NCBI GenBank assembly: GCA_027487845.1
Contig: JAIYCV010000018.1
Location: 1-64,000 of the forward strand
Direction of reading: 5' to 3'
Origin: Flammeovirgaceae bacterium
Lineage (GTDB): Bacteria > Bacteroidota > Bacteroidia > Cytophagales > Cyclobacteriaceae
DNA length: 64,000 bases
The notes under the pieces were generated by a model. That model searched no databases. It saw nothing but the letters and a program-made list of their open reading frames with translations, and was not told the origin of the DNA. A program made the translations under genes and the position numbers. Each line of letters opens with the position of its first letter. Position 1 is the stretch's first letter. This document shows positions 15,387-23,275 of this stretch, one piece after another.

Positions 15387-17831
15387 TTACTTCCTAATCA
15401 ACGCCCCCATTTTTTGCTCAAAGGCAATCATCAATTTGTTCATCACCTTCTCAATCTCTTCGTCTGTCAGTGTTTTTGAGTTGTCAAACAGCGTGAAACC
15501 AAGCGCGTACGCTTTTTTTCCTTCCGGAATTTTATCGCCTTCGTACACATCAAACACGATGATGTCTTTCAGAAACTTCTTTTCTGTTTCATGGATCAGC
15601 CGTTTGATTTCCGCAAAGCTTACACATTTATCCAAGACCAATGAAAGATCTCTCCTTACTTCAGGGAATTTCGAAATCTCCTCCACTCTAAACTTCGGGC
15701 TTGCCGAGCGGAACAGTATCGCAGTATTTAAATCAGCGTAAAAAACTTCTTGCTTCACGCCAAGTTCTTTTGCTAAAGCCGGTTTTACCTTTCCAACAAT
15801 TCCAATCTCAGTTTTTCCCTGCAATAACTTGATTCCATATTCAAGAAGCGGATGATTTTCTAATGTTTCTTGCTTCGCATTATGAATGGTGCATTTCTCC
15901 AAAATATTGGAAACTTGCTGCGCAACGTCATAAAAACTAGTTGGTTTGGTTTTGTTCTGCCAGTTTTCTGCTTCGTTGTTTCCCGTAATGTAAAGGACCA
16001 ATCTTTCTTCTTCCTGATAGTTGAACTTTGAACTTTGAACTTTTAATTCATCGATTGCCTTCCAATACACTTTCCCAAACTCAAATAACTTTAGGTCTTT
16101 TTGTTTGCGGTTGATGTTGTGGGCACATACTTCAAGGCCTGTGAAAAGCATGGTCTGCCGTAAAATGCCTTGCTCTTCGCTGAGCTTATTTAAAATTTCA
16201 ACAGGCTCACCTTGAAAAGTAAGTTTCTGCTTTTGTTGATAAGCAAAATTAGTAAGCGAGTTGGTCAATATTTCATAAAAGCCATTGGCTACCAACATTT
16301 CGCCAATGGTTCTCTTAAACTTGTTGATGTCCTTGGCGGGAAACTCAGAGAGGTAATCAGTGCCGGCAATATTCGATAGCTCAATGTTATTAATTCCATA
16401 GATACGGAGAATCTCCTCAACTATATCAGCCTCACCAACCACATCCACACGATAAGCCGGAACAGAAACAACAAATTTAGTCTCTGTCTTTTCAGTGATT
16501 TGTATGTCTAATCTTTCAAGAAGGGAGAAAATCGTTTCTCTTGGAATTTGTTTGCCGATGAGTCGGTTTACGTTTTTATCTTTTACTTCGAACGTTTTGT
16601 TTTCAATTTTGGTGGGATATACATCGATCACTTCTGAAGAGATTTTGCCACCAGCAACTTCTTGGATTAACAGCGCAGCCCTCTTTAATGCAAACACCGT
16701 CATGTTAGGATCGGTGCCACGTTCGTAACGAAACGAAGCATCCGTTTTTAATTGATGGTGTTGAGAAGTTTTGCGAATGGTGGTAGCCGAAAAATAAGCA
16801 CTCTCTAAAAACACCGATGTGGTAGAGGCTGTTATTCCTGAGGTTAAGCCTCCAAAAACACCCGCGATACACATGCCCTTCTTCTCATTGCAAATCATCA
16901 AGTCATTGGCCGTGAGTGTGCGTTCTTTGCCATCTAGTGTTGTAAATTTTGTTCCGGCTTCAAGTGTCTTTACAATTACTTTGTTGCCTGTTATTTTGGA
17001 TGCGTCAAACGCATGTAGTGGCTGGCCTAATTCGTGAAGGACAAAATTGGTTGAGTCAACCACATTATTGATTGGCGTTAAGCCGATGGAGCGAAGTCTG
17101 TTTTGAAGCCATGCAGGCGATTCTTTTACCGTTATCCCCGAAAGGGTAACCGCAGAATACCGAGGACAAGCTTCGGTGTCTTCCACAACTACATCAATCT
17201 TTAAGTTTGAATCTTGAACCTTGAATTTTTCTAAGCCTGGCAGGCAAATAATTCGGTTTAAAGCCGCCTTAATATCTCTCGCTGTGCCTAGATGCGAAGC
17301 CGCGTCTGCTCGGTTGGGCGTAAGGCCAATTTCAAAAACATAATCCGTTTCAACATTATAAAAAGAAGCGGCTGGCGTACCGTTTGCAACAGTTGTATTG
17401 AGTACAATAATACCTGCGTGTGAAGTGCCAAATCCAATTTCGTCTTCTGCACAAATCATACCTTCCGAAAGCTCGCCTCGTATTTTAGAAACTTTAATGG
17501 CAAATGGCTCTCCGCTTGACGGATGAATGGTGCTGCCCGGCACGGCCACAACTACTTTTTGGCCAGCGGCAACATTGGGCGCTCCGCATACAATGTGAAG
17601 GGCATTTTCTTGACCAACGTCAACAGTGGTAACCGAGAGTTTATCTGCATTAGGATGCTTGGCGCAGGTTAATACTTCGCCAATTACAAGACCTTTCAAT
17701 CCACCCTTAATAGAATCGAATGGTTCTATGCTTTCTACTTCAAGCCCGGTGGAGGTAAGCGTTTTGCCGATTTCTTCGGGCGATTCGGGCAGTGCGATGT
17801 ATTGTTTTAACCAATTGTAGGAAATCTTCAT
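15387..17831 (-). CDS. pheT: Phenylalanine-tRNA ligase beta subunit
   Basis: Beta subunit of the heterotetramer that charges tRNA-Phe. Domains run in order: N-terminal helix (KISYNWLKQYI), EMAP/tRNA-binding domain (residues 40-155), B3/B4 editing domain (about 210-390), B5 (about 400-480), the core catalytic-like module (490-690) and the C-terminal anticodon-binding FDX-ACB domain. Length 814 is normal. Two loops carry a translated heptamer repeat: KVQDSNL at 204-210 and KVQSSKF near 597-603. pheS is not in this window. A strong promoter lies just upstream. Confidence 0.96.
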   Translation of the reverse strand: MKISYNWLKQYIALPESPEEIGKTLTSTGLEVESIEPFDSIKGGLKGLVIGEVLTCAKHPNADKLSVTTVDVGQENALHIVCGAPNVAAGQKVVVAVPGSTIHPSSGEPFAIKVSKIRGELSEGMICAEDEIGFGTSHAGIIVLNTTVANGTPAASFYNVETDYVFEIGLTPNRADAASHLGTARDIKAALNRIICLPGLEKFKVQDSNLKIDVVVEDTEACPRYSAVTLSGITVKESPAWLQNRLRSIGLTPINNVVDSTNFVLHELGQPLHAFDASKITGNKVIVKTLEAGTKFTTLDGKERTLTANDLMICNEKKGMCIAGVFGGLTSGITASTTSVFLESAYFSATTIRKTSQHHQLKTDASFRYERGTDPNMTVFALKRAALLIQEVAGGKISSEVIDVYPTKIENKTFEVKDKNVNRLIGKQIPRETIFSLLERLDIQITEKTETKFVVSVPAYRVDVVGEADIVEEILRIYGINNIELSNIAGTDYLSEFPAKDINKFKRTIGEMLVANGFYEILTNSLTNFAYQQKQKLTFQGEPVEILNKLSEEQGILRQTMLFTGLEVCAHNINRKQKDLKLFEFGKVYWKAIDELKVQSSKFNYQEEERLVLYITGNNEAENWQNKTKPTSFYDVAQQVSNILEKCTIHNAKQETLENHPLLEYGIKLLQGKTEIGIVGKVKPALAKELGVKQEVFYADLNTAILFRSASPKFRVEEISKFPEVRRDLSLVLDKCVSFAEIKRLIHETEKKFLKDIIVFDVYEGDKIPEGKKAYALGFTLFDNSKTLTDEEIEKVMNKLMIAFEQKMGALIRK
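16021..16041. repeat. Three-unit heptamer repeat inside pheT (second site)
   Basis: TTGAACT is repeated exactly three times (21 bp). On the pheT coding strand this reads AGTTCAA and encodes residues about 597-604 in a linker before the ERLVLYITG strand. The three units preserve the reading frame. Confidence 0.9.
17207..17227. repeat. Three-unit heptamer repeat inside pheT (first site)
   Basis: TTGAATC, TTGAACC and TTGAATT follow each other (21 bp). On the coding strand they encode the KVQDSN segment at residues 202-209, a variable linker ahead of the editing domain. Confidence 0.88.
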
Positions 17832-17852
17832 GCGTTTTTAAAAATGCGATTT

Positions 17853-17882
17853 CAAAATTAGCAGGATAATGTGGAATGGCAA
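17853..17882 (-). promoter_or_regulatory. Promoter of pheT
   Basis: On the minus strand TTG (17880-17882) is followed after 19 bp by TAATTTTG (17853-17860), a full match to the Bacteroidetes consensus. The pheT ATG is 21 bp downstream. Confidence 0.8.
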
Positions 17883-17916
17883 GGCGGGGAGACACGCGTA
17901 AAATAAAAGGACGTAC

Positions 17917-18537
17917 CTATTCATGATACACCTTCTCTCCCGCGTAGATAGCAATATTCAAAAAGTTTTCTTTTGGTGGAAACGGGCAACTATAATTGTC
18001 GTTGTAAGCGCAATAGGGATTGTAAGCCTTGTTGAAATCAAGTTCGATTGAATTCGATCCAGGTACTTTTTTTATGTCTAGATAACGGCCAGCCCCATAA
18101 GTTTCGTTGGCACTGGTGTTATCTGCGAAAGCGAGAAACAAAGTTCCTTTCGTGGCGCCCGAGGCTACCAATTCCAGTATCAGTAATTTATTTTGCTTCC
18201 CATTTAATTCAAATTCTGCAAAAGCGTATTCCAAGTATCGCTCTTCTTCTCCCGAACTTGTGCCAAGCAGCATCATTTTTTTAGACGGAATTTCGACCAA
18301 CTTGGCATTCACTTTATAAGCTAGATCGGGCTCGAAATAATTGAGCGGTTTAACTTTTTCTTTCGCTTTTGCAAAAGGTGATTCCTCTGAATTGCGCATA
18401 AACAAGTCTTTTTCTTCGCGCTCTTTTTTTAGCTGGGCTTTGTATTCTTCGGGCGAAAGCCCAGCATTAAATGAATAAATCACGAGGCCAAGAGCAGCTA
18501 GAATGAATAGGGTAAGGAAAATGGTGGAGGGTTTCAA
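17917..18537 (-). CDS. DUF1684 protein, membrane-anchored or exported
   Basis: A 206-residue protein with an N-terminal hydrophobic segment (residues 5-23), then the DUF1684 domain. The family hallmark is FNKAYNPYCAYNDNYSCPFPP, followed by NIAIYAGEK at the end. The function of DUF1684 is unknown. It is transcribed in the same direction as pheT and upstream of it, but separated by the pheT promoter. A TACTTTTG box at 18569-18576 may be its own promoter. Confidence 0.88.
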   Translation of the reverse strand: MKPSTIFLTLFILAALGLVIYSFNAGLSPEEYKAQLKKEREEKDLFMRNSEESPFAKAKEKVKPLNYFEPDLAYKVNAKLVEIPSKKMMLLGTSSGEEERYLEYAFAEFELNGKQNKLLILELVASGATKGTLFLAFADNTSANETYGAGRYLDIKKVPGSNSIELDFNKAYNPYCAYNDNYSCPFPPKENFLNIAIYAGEKVYHE

Positions 18538-18568
18538 CTGTCAAATTTGTTTATTGATGGTTCTGTCA

Positions 18569-18576
18569 CAAAAGTA
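18569..18576 (-). promoter_or_regulatory. Probable -7 box for the DUF1684 gene
   Basis: The minus strand reads TACTTTTG, matching TAnnTTTG, 31 bp before the ATG. No convincing TTG lies at the right distance. Confidence 0.4.
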
Positions 18577-18588
18577 ATTTGGCCTCAA

Positions 18589-18879
18589 CTATGAAAATTT
18601 TAGTTTCGTTGGGTCTTGAAAATTATTCCAAAAGCGAACAATGTAAATTGCATCATCGTCTGTCCTGTAATACATGGTAATGTGTTTAGTGATTACCCCT
18701 TTCCTTATTTGCTTATAACTTGAAATCGGATGCACTGCAGGATTACGAAGAATCAACTGAATTGCGGATTCAACTTTTGCGATAAAATCGGATGCCACAT
18801 TTTCTGGCCATTCCGCGAGCAGATAATTGATGTTTTGAAAATAATCTTCTACTGCATCGTCAGACCAGATGACTCGCAT
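18589..18879 (-). CDS. ParE/RelE-type toxin (module 2)
   Basis: A 96-residue toxin of the RelE/ParE superfamily. It shows the usual VIWSDDAVEDYFQNINYLL helix, NPAVHP, IRKGVITKHITMYYR in the central strands and IYIVRFWNNFQDP at the end. It is clearly a relative of, but not a copy of, the module 1 toxin. It starts 8 bp after its antitoxin. Confidence 0.87.
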   Translation of the reverse strand: MRVIWSDDAVEDYFQNINYLLAEWPENVASDFIAKVESAIQLILRNPAVHPISSYKQIRKGVITKHITMYYRTDDDAIYIVRFWNNFQDPTKLKFS

Positions 18880-18887
18880 TACCTGAA

Positions 18888-19127
18888 CTATTTTACTAAA
18901 CTAGGATACTTCTTTGCAGCTAGTTCATTTACTTGCTCGTGCGTTTTTATGCGACCCTCTTCAATCGCTTTTATGCCCTTATCGATCCATTCTTTTTCCA
19001 AGGCAGTAACAGGAAACGTATTTTCAGTAGCCTGTTTTAGCAATAATAGTTGGTTTATAATTTCACTATTTTCGATCCCTTCCAACCATTTGATTAACGA
19101 TAGTTTTTCTGTCTCAATGTTCACCAT
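18888..19127 (-). CDS. Antitoxin of ParE/RelE-type module 2
   Basis: A 79-residue protein opening with SLIKWLEGIENSEIINQLLLL, the same pattern as the module 1 antitoxin (IEWL...I). The C-terminal half has IEEGRIKTHEQVNELAAKKY, a motif seen in many antitoxins of this group. A TATCTTTG box lies 18 bp upstream (19145-19152). Antitoxin before toxin is the standard order and suggests autoregulation. Confidence 0.8.
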   Translation of the reverse strand: MVNIETEKLSLIKWLEGIENSEIINQLLLLKQATENTFPVTALEKEWIDKGIKAIEEGRIKTHEQVNELAAKKYPSLVK

Positions 19128-19144
19128 CTCAATTTTTTGTTAAT

Positions 19145-19152
19145 CAAAGATA
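19145..19152 (-). promoter_or_regulatory. Probable promoter box of toxin-antitoxin module 2
   Basis: The minus strand reads TATCTTTG, a perfect TAnnTTTG match, 17 bp before the antitoxin ATG. The -33 part is not clear. Confidence 0.45.
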
Positions 19153-19224
19153 ATCACAAATTTTTAGTTGACTGTTTATCCTTGATGATGTAGAAAATGA
19201 GTTTATACCTCAATAAGAATACAA

Positions 19225-20475
19225 TCATTTAATCGCCACTGAAAATGCTCCCCATTCTTTAATATCCTTTTCTTTGGAGGTGTACAATTCAAAGAATTTC
19301 GGGATTGAAAGATCGGCCAAATGGCCAGGTGAGTTGACTAGCACACAAATGGCAATTCGCTCTTTTTGATGGATTGCCACCTCGCTTCTATATCCATTTA
19401 CAAAGCCACCATGATAAAGCAAGGTATCTGTTTTGAAATTAATGACTCGCCAACCCAGTGCATAGTGTGCGGAGGTTATCGACTTCCATTTCCAGAAATT
19501 ATTGTTGCGTGGCACAGCCTTTACAACCGGGGTAAACAACTCCTTTTTTGTTGCTGGTTTCAAAAGGCCATCTTCTTGAGTAAGTGCGAGTAGCCAACGA
19601 GCCATATCAGAAATGCTTGCATTAATGCCGCCTGCCGGCGCCACGTTATAATAAGTGGAAGAAATGGGTGCAGCCCGCCAACCTTTCTTGAAATGATGCG
19701 GCTTTGCAACGTTGCCATTTCGCATAATAGAATCATAAGTGACAGAGGCGCTGCTCATATTCAGTTTATCAAAAACCAATGACTGGAGATTTTCTGCATA
19801 GCTTTTTCCAGTTGCAGCCTGAATTACATCACCTATCAGGCTGAAACCGACATTTTGATAACTATAATACTGACCGGGCTTTCCCAGCAAAGGCAAATCA
19901 CGAAGATGGTACACGAGGGTGTCAAAATTGACGCCCGCATCTACACGATCGGTAAACGAATGACGTGGTAAGCCAATGGTGTGCGAAAGCACGTGCCTTA
20001 GAGTAAGTCCATTTGTTTGCGACACCGTTCGCAATTTAAATTCAGGCAGGTATTGAACTACTTGATCGTTCAACGAAAGAATGTTATTATCAACCAATAT
20101 TCCAGTAAGCACCGCTGCAAAGCATTTCGAAACAGAGGCAATCCTAAAAACGGTGGTAGTATTAATTGAGTCTTTCTTCTTTATGTCTTTCAAGCCAAAG
20201 CCTTTTAAGAAGATGATGGACGAATCCTTTATTATTGCTACTGCGGCCCCTGGCGCAAGGCCATTGCCGATGGCTCGTTCAATAAATTCATTATATTCTA
20301 GCAGCAGTTGGTGTGTGTATGGATTAGGGTCGTTGTAAACGGAAACTGGAGGAATTTCCTTTTTCTCACTGATTAAAAGTGGTGCTGGATTGGGTTTTGC
20401 TGGCTTGTCGCAAAAAGTAAAGACGGAGCAAATACATACAGCACCGAAAAGCCAAGTAAGTGTCTTTCTTTTCAA
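19225..20475 (-). CDS. Serine hydrolase of the beta-lactamase/penicillin-binding family (class C-like), lipoprotein
   Basis: A 416-residue exported serine hydrolase. The catalytic SVSK (Ser114, Lys117) lies in FRIASVSKCF, the second motif Tyr is in YSYQNVGFS, and the third motif is YHGGFVNG near the C-terminus. The N-terminus is hydrophobic with a Cys at residue 22 (VFTFC), a likely lipobox. Such proteins act as esterases, D-aminopeptidases or peptidoglycan peptidases; the substrate cannot be read. The start is TTG, with AGAAG a few bases upstream and no ATG available. It lies 12 bp behind radC, so the two form a probable operon. Confidence 0.85.
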   Translation of the reverse strand: MKRKTLTWLFGAVCICSVFTFCDKPAKPNPAPLLISEKKEIPPVSVYNDPNPYTHQLLLEYNEFIERAIGNGLAPGAAVAIIKDSSIIFLKGFGLKDIKKKDSINTTTVFRIASVSKCFAAVLTGILVDNNILSLNDQVVQYLPEFKLRTVSQTNGLTLRHVLSHTIGLPRHSFTDRVDAGVNFDTLVYHLRDLPLLGKPGQYYSYQNVGFSLIGDVIQAATGKSYAENLQSLVFDKLNMSSASVTYDSIMRNGNVAKPHHFKKGWRAAPISSTYYNVAPAGGINASISDMARWLLALTQEDGLLKPATKKELFTPVVKAVPRNNNFWKWKSITSAHYALGWRVINFKTDTLLYHGGFVNGYRSEVAIHQKERIAICVLVNSPGHLADLSIPKFFELYTSKEKDIKEWGAFSVAIK

Positions 20476-20487
20476 ATTCGCTTCTTT

Positions 20488-21189
20488 TTAAATGAGGCCA
20501 TCATCTGCAAAGCTAAAATATTTTTGGCCAGCAACGATAATATGGTCGAGCAATTGAATTTCTAAAAGTTTGCCTGCCTCCTTTAGTCTTTTAGTTAAAT
20601 CGCGGTCGCTCTGGCTAGGAATCAAATTTCCAGAAGGATGGTTATGCGAAACCACAATTCCACTAGCTAGTTCCTCAAGTGCAAGTTTGAAGATAATTTT
20701 AGGATCGGCTACCGTTCCGGAAACGCCTCCCTCACCCACTCGCTTCTTTTTTATTACCCTATTCGCTTTGTTTAAAAACAGCACCCAAAATTCTTCGTGA
20801 GGCAAATCCATCAAATCGCCTTTTATTAAATTGTGGGCATCTGACGAGGTGCTTATCTTCGGTTTTTCTGTTGGTTCGGTGTCTTTCCTCCTTCTCCCTA
20901 GCTCTAATGCAGCCACAATAGATATGGCTTTTGCTTCCCCAATACCTTTCACTTTCATTAAATCTTTTACTGAAAGTTTTGCAAGGGCATCGAGATTATT
21001 GGCAACCGACTGCATGATTTTTTTGCCTACGTCTACCGCGCTGAGCGAAGAAGTTCCGGATCCAATTAAAATGGCAATTAATTCAGCGTCTGAAAGGGAG
21101 TAGGTCCCTTTCAACAAAAGTTTTTCCCTTGGCCTGTCTTCTTCAGCCCAGCTTTTTATATTAAGTGGTTTCGACTCCTCAATTTTCAT
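20488..21189 (-). CDS. radC: RadC/MPN-domain JAMM-fold protein
   Basis: A 233-residue RadC protein: N-terminal helix-hairpin-helix region (DLMKVKGIGEAKAISIVAALELG) and a C-terminal MPN domain with the JAMM motif, SHNHPSGNLIPSQSD, intact. The family is named for DNA repair, but its biochemical role is still unsettled. The length is standard. It heads a probable two-gene unit with the serine hydrolase. Confidence 0.95.
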   Translation of the reverse strand: MKIEESKPLNIKSWAEEDRPREKLLLKGTYSLSDAELIAILIGSGTSSLSAVDVGKKIMQSVANNLDALAKLSVKDLMKVKGIGEAKAISIVAALELGRRRKDTEPTEKPKISTSSDAHNLIKGDLMDLPHEEFWVLFLNKANRVIKKKRVGEGGVSGTVADPKIIFKLALEELASGIVVSHNHPSGNLIPSQSDRDLTKRLKEAGKLLEIQLLDHIIVAGQKYFSFADDGLI

Positions 21190-21194
21190 TTACA

Positions 21195-21277
21195 TCCAAA
21201 GTTCAAAATTCAAGGTTCAAAATCAAATCTATGAGGCCAAAAATGCGATCGTCAATATTGACCCTTGAATTTTAAAT
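21195..21277. repeat. TTCAA heptamer tract between rpsT and radC
   Basis: TTCAAAA, TTCAAGG and TTCAAAA follow each other at 21202-21222, and a TTGAATTTTAAATT remnant lies at 21264-21277. Same heptamer family as the two sites in pheT. It lies just upstream of radC in the 170-bp gap between radC and rpsT. Confidence 0.85.
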
Positions 21278-21284
21278 TGTCATA

Positions 21285-21320
21285 AATAAAAAAACCCTCC
21301 CCCGATTGCTCGCGGAAGGG
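21285..21320 (-). terminator. Terminator of rpsT
   Basis: Read on the minus strand, CCCTTCC...GGGAGGG forms a GC-rich stem around CGAGCAA and is followed by TTTTTTTATTT. Confidence 0.75.
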
Positions 21321-21359
21321 AAAAATGATTTTTTAAATATCGTTATGCGAAATAGCCCG

Positions 21360-21614
21360 TTAAGCCAGTGCGTTTACCTTTTTTGTCAATTTGCTTTTTT
21401 GATTGGCAGCTTTTTTCCAATGGATCACGTTCTTTTTTGCCAATTTATCGATCATAGAAGAAACCTCTTTCAAAAGTTCTTGAGCTTCGTCCTTCTTTGT
21501 AGTAGAAACAAGCTTTTTGATAACCGTGCGAGTAGTTTTGGCTTGGTAGCGATTTCTAAGCCTTTTTGTCTCGTTTGCACGGATTCTTTTCTCTGCTGAT
21601 TTGTGATTTGCCAT
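21360..21614 (-). CDS. rpsT: 30S ribosomal protein S20
   Basis: An 84-residue Lys/Arg-rich protein that binds 16S rRNA early in 30S assembly. It starts MANHKSAEKRIRANETKRLRN, typical of S20, and continues with amphipathic helices. It is transcribed alone, between a consensus promoter and a terminator. Confidence 0.96.
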   Translation of the reverse strand: MANHKSAEKRIRANETKRLRNRYQAKTTRTVIKKLVSTTKKDEAQELLKEVSSMIDKLAKKNVIHWKKAANQKSKLTKKVNALA

Positions 21615-21635
21615 GGTTTTTTCTCAAATGGATTG

Positions 21636-21665
21636 CAAAGGTAACTGCAAAGACCAGATTTGCAA
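21636..21665 (-). promoter_or_regulatory. Promoter of rpsT
   Basis: On the minus strand TTG (21663-21665) is followed after 19 bp by TACCTTTG (21636-21643), a full match to the Bacteroidetes consensus, 21 bp before the ATG. Confidence 0.8.
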
Positions 21666-21684
21666 AAATTGATTTCTAAATATC

Positions 21685-21714
21685 TTGACGAATTTGGGGT
21701 TTTTGATAATTTAG
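21685..21714 (+). promoter_or_regulatory. Possible promoter of the phospholipase C-like gene
   Basis: TTG (21685-21687), 19 bp and TAATTTAG (21707-21714) match the consensus except for one base in the -7 box. Transcription would begin at or next to the ATG at 21719, making the message essentially leaderless. Confidence 0.4.
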
Positions 21715-21718
21715 CTCC

Positions 21719-22792
21719 ATGTCGGGAAAATTCAATAGTTCAAAAGTCAGTATATTCCAGAAGTCAGCCTGCAGGTTAAATAGTCCGAAAGTCTGCAAAG
21801 CCAGGGAGTCAGCACGTAACTCAACGGTCATAGCTCGCAGCTTTTTACTCCTTTCCACCTGTCTGCTGTTGAGTGGGTGGGGTTTTTTTGCCCACAAAAA
21901 GATAAACGGACTTGCGGTTTTTACACTTCCGCCAGAAATGATAGGCTTTTACAAAAAGAACATCAATTACCTAACAGAAGCGGCTGTCAACCCCGACAAG
22001 CGAAGATACGCAGTTGCAGATGAGGCACCCAAGCATTACATAGACCTGGATGATTATGGAGATAGCGCGGCAGTTAAATTACCTCGTTATTGGAATGATG
22101 CCGTCCGGAAATTCGGGAAAGACTCATTAATGCTTCGCGGCATTGTGCCTTGGCATATCAATCGGGTCTATTATCAATTGAAAGATGCATTTGTTGTTAA
22201 AGATCCAAAGGCGATCCTTCGCCTCTCGGCAGATTTGGGGCACTACATTGCAGACGCCAACGTGCCGCTTCACACAACAAGTAATTACAATGGTCAAAAA
22301 TCAGATCAAATCGGGATCCACGGTTTTTGGGAGTCGCGCTTGCCCGAATTATTCTTTTCGGAATATGATTTTTTTGTGGGAAAGGCTACTTATCAGAAAA
22401 ATGTTCAGTTAACGGCCTGGAGCGCAATCGCGAAAGCCCATGCTGCTTTAGATTCAGTACTTCGTTTTGAAAAAGAGCTTTTCAAAAAAGAAAGTGGCAA
22501 AAAATTTAGTTTTGAAACCAAGGGCAAGCAAACACAGAAAGTTGTTTCGTTTGTATATTCAAAAAAGTATCACCATCTCCTTTCTGGGATGGTAGAACGC
22601 CAAATGCGAGCGAGCGTAAAAATGGTGGGCGATATTTGGTTTACGGCTTGGGTGGATGCAGGCCAGCCTGATTTGAATTCGATTATAGATTACAAACCAA
22701 GTCAGGATGAAATCGCAACGCGGAGGCAAGAACTTAAGGAATGGAAACGGAAATTATTCGAAGCACGCAGCCATGAAACGGATAGTATTTGA
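21719..22792 (+). CDS. Zinc-dependent phospholipase C/S1-P1 nuclease-like exported protein
   Basis: A 357-residue protein. After a hydrophobic segment (FLLLSTCLLLSGWGFFAHKKI) come the Trp and His of the mature zinc site, then HINRVYYQL, LSADLGHYIADANVPLHTT and IHGFWESRLPE. These are the His/Asp ligands of the phospholipase C/P1 nuclease fold. The first 38 residues are unusual: they are encoded by a tract of words like TTCAA and AGTC and have no family look. No alternative ATG or GTG exists before the hydrophobic segment, so the ATG at 21719 is kept. Substrate lipid or nucleic acid is unknown. Confidence 0.75.
   Translation: MSGKFNSSKVSIFQKSACRLNSPKVCKARESARNSTVIARSFLLLSTCLLLSGWGFFAHKKINGLAVFTLPPEMIGFYKKNINYLTEAAVNPDKRRYAVADEAPKHYIDLDDYGDSAAVKLPRYWNDAVRKFGKDSLMLRGIVPWHINRVYYQLKDAFVVKDPKAILRLSADLGHYIADANVPLHTTSNYNGQKSDQIGIHGFWESRLPELFFSEYDFFVGKATYQKNVQLTAWSAIAKAHAALDSVLRFEKELFKKESGKKFSFETKGKQTQKVVSFVYSKKYHHLLSGMVERQMRASVKMVGDIWFTAWVDAGQPDLNSIIDYKPSQDEIATRRQELKEWKRKLFEARSHETDSI
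21722..21838. repeat. Word-repeat tract forming the 5' end of the phospholipase-like gene
   Basis: Recurrent words AGTTCAA, AGTCAG, AAAGTC and AGTCCGAAAGTC in a degenerate series. It encodes the atypical N-terminal 38 residues of the gene that contains it. Confidence 0.55.
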
Positions 22793-22793
22793 T

Positions 22794-23084
22794 TTACTTT
22801 TTCATCAATAATTCGGCAACGATGCGCTCCCACTCTTCAGCCAATGAAACGGTTGGCATCTGTCTTTTGGCTTTACTATACCAGTAAGCGGCATTCGACA
22901 AGTCACCTTCTTTTCTGTGAAGGTAGGCATGCACCCACGAACCCTCGCTGGAAAGCACATCTTGTGCAATTTCATGAGCTCTTTCCCAATTACCCTTCCC
23001 ATCCTGCCAAAGGGCGTTTAATAGCGGATTTGAAAAAGAAGAAAATTCATTTTCTAATGAGGATTCGAATTCGGTGATCGTCAT
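22794..23084 (-). CDS. Conserved small protein of unknown function
   Basis: A 96-residue protein starting at the ATG at 23082-23084 (MTITEFESSL). The segment WERAHEIAQDVLSSEGSWVHAYLHRKEGD followed by NAAYWYSKA looks like a conserved helical pair resembling a TPR unit. Many bacteria have short proteins of this kind; no function is known to me. It converges with the phospholipase-like gene (1 bp apart). Confidence 0.75.
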   Translation of the reverse strand: MTITEFESSLENEFSSFSNPLLNALWQDGKGNWERAHEIAQDVLSSEGSWVHAYLHRKEGDLSNAAYWYSKAKRQMPTVSLAEEWERIVAELLMKK

Positions 23085-23275
23085 AAGCAATAGATCGTCA
23101 AGATATAATTGGTTTATACCACAAAAGTGTGTGAACTCGCCCCACTTCGTATTTTGTCGGTTTTTATGTCGATGAAACTTAGCGACTTCAAGTTAGCAAA
23201 ATTATATCAAAACAAACGATTGCATTTGTCCTTTAAAATTCAAAAATTGTACTTCAAAATAAAACCTAACCCCTT

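Noticed and set aside
16021-17227. CRISPR-like array from repeated TTGAA words
   Set aside because: Units are 7 bp and contiguous, with no spacers, and lie inside pheT.
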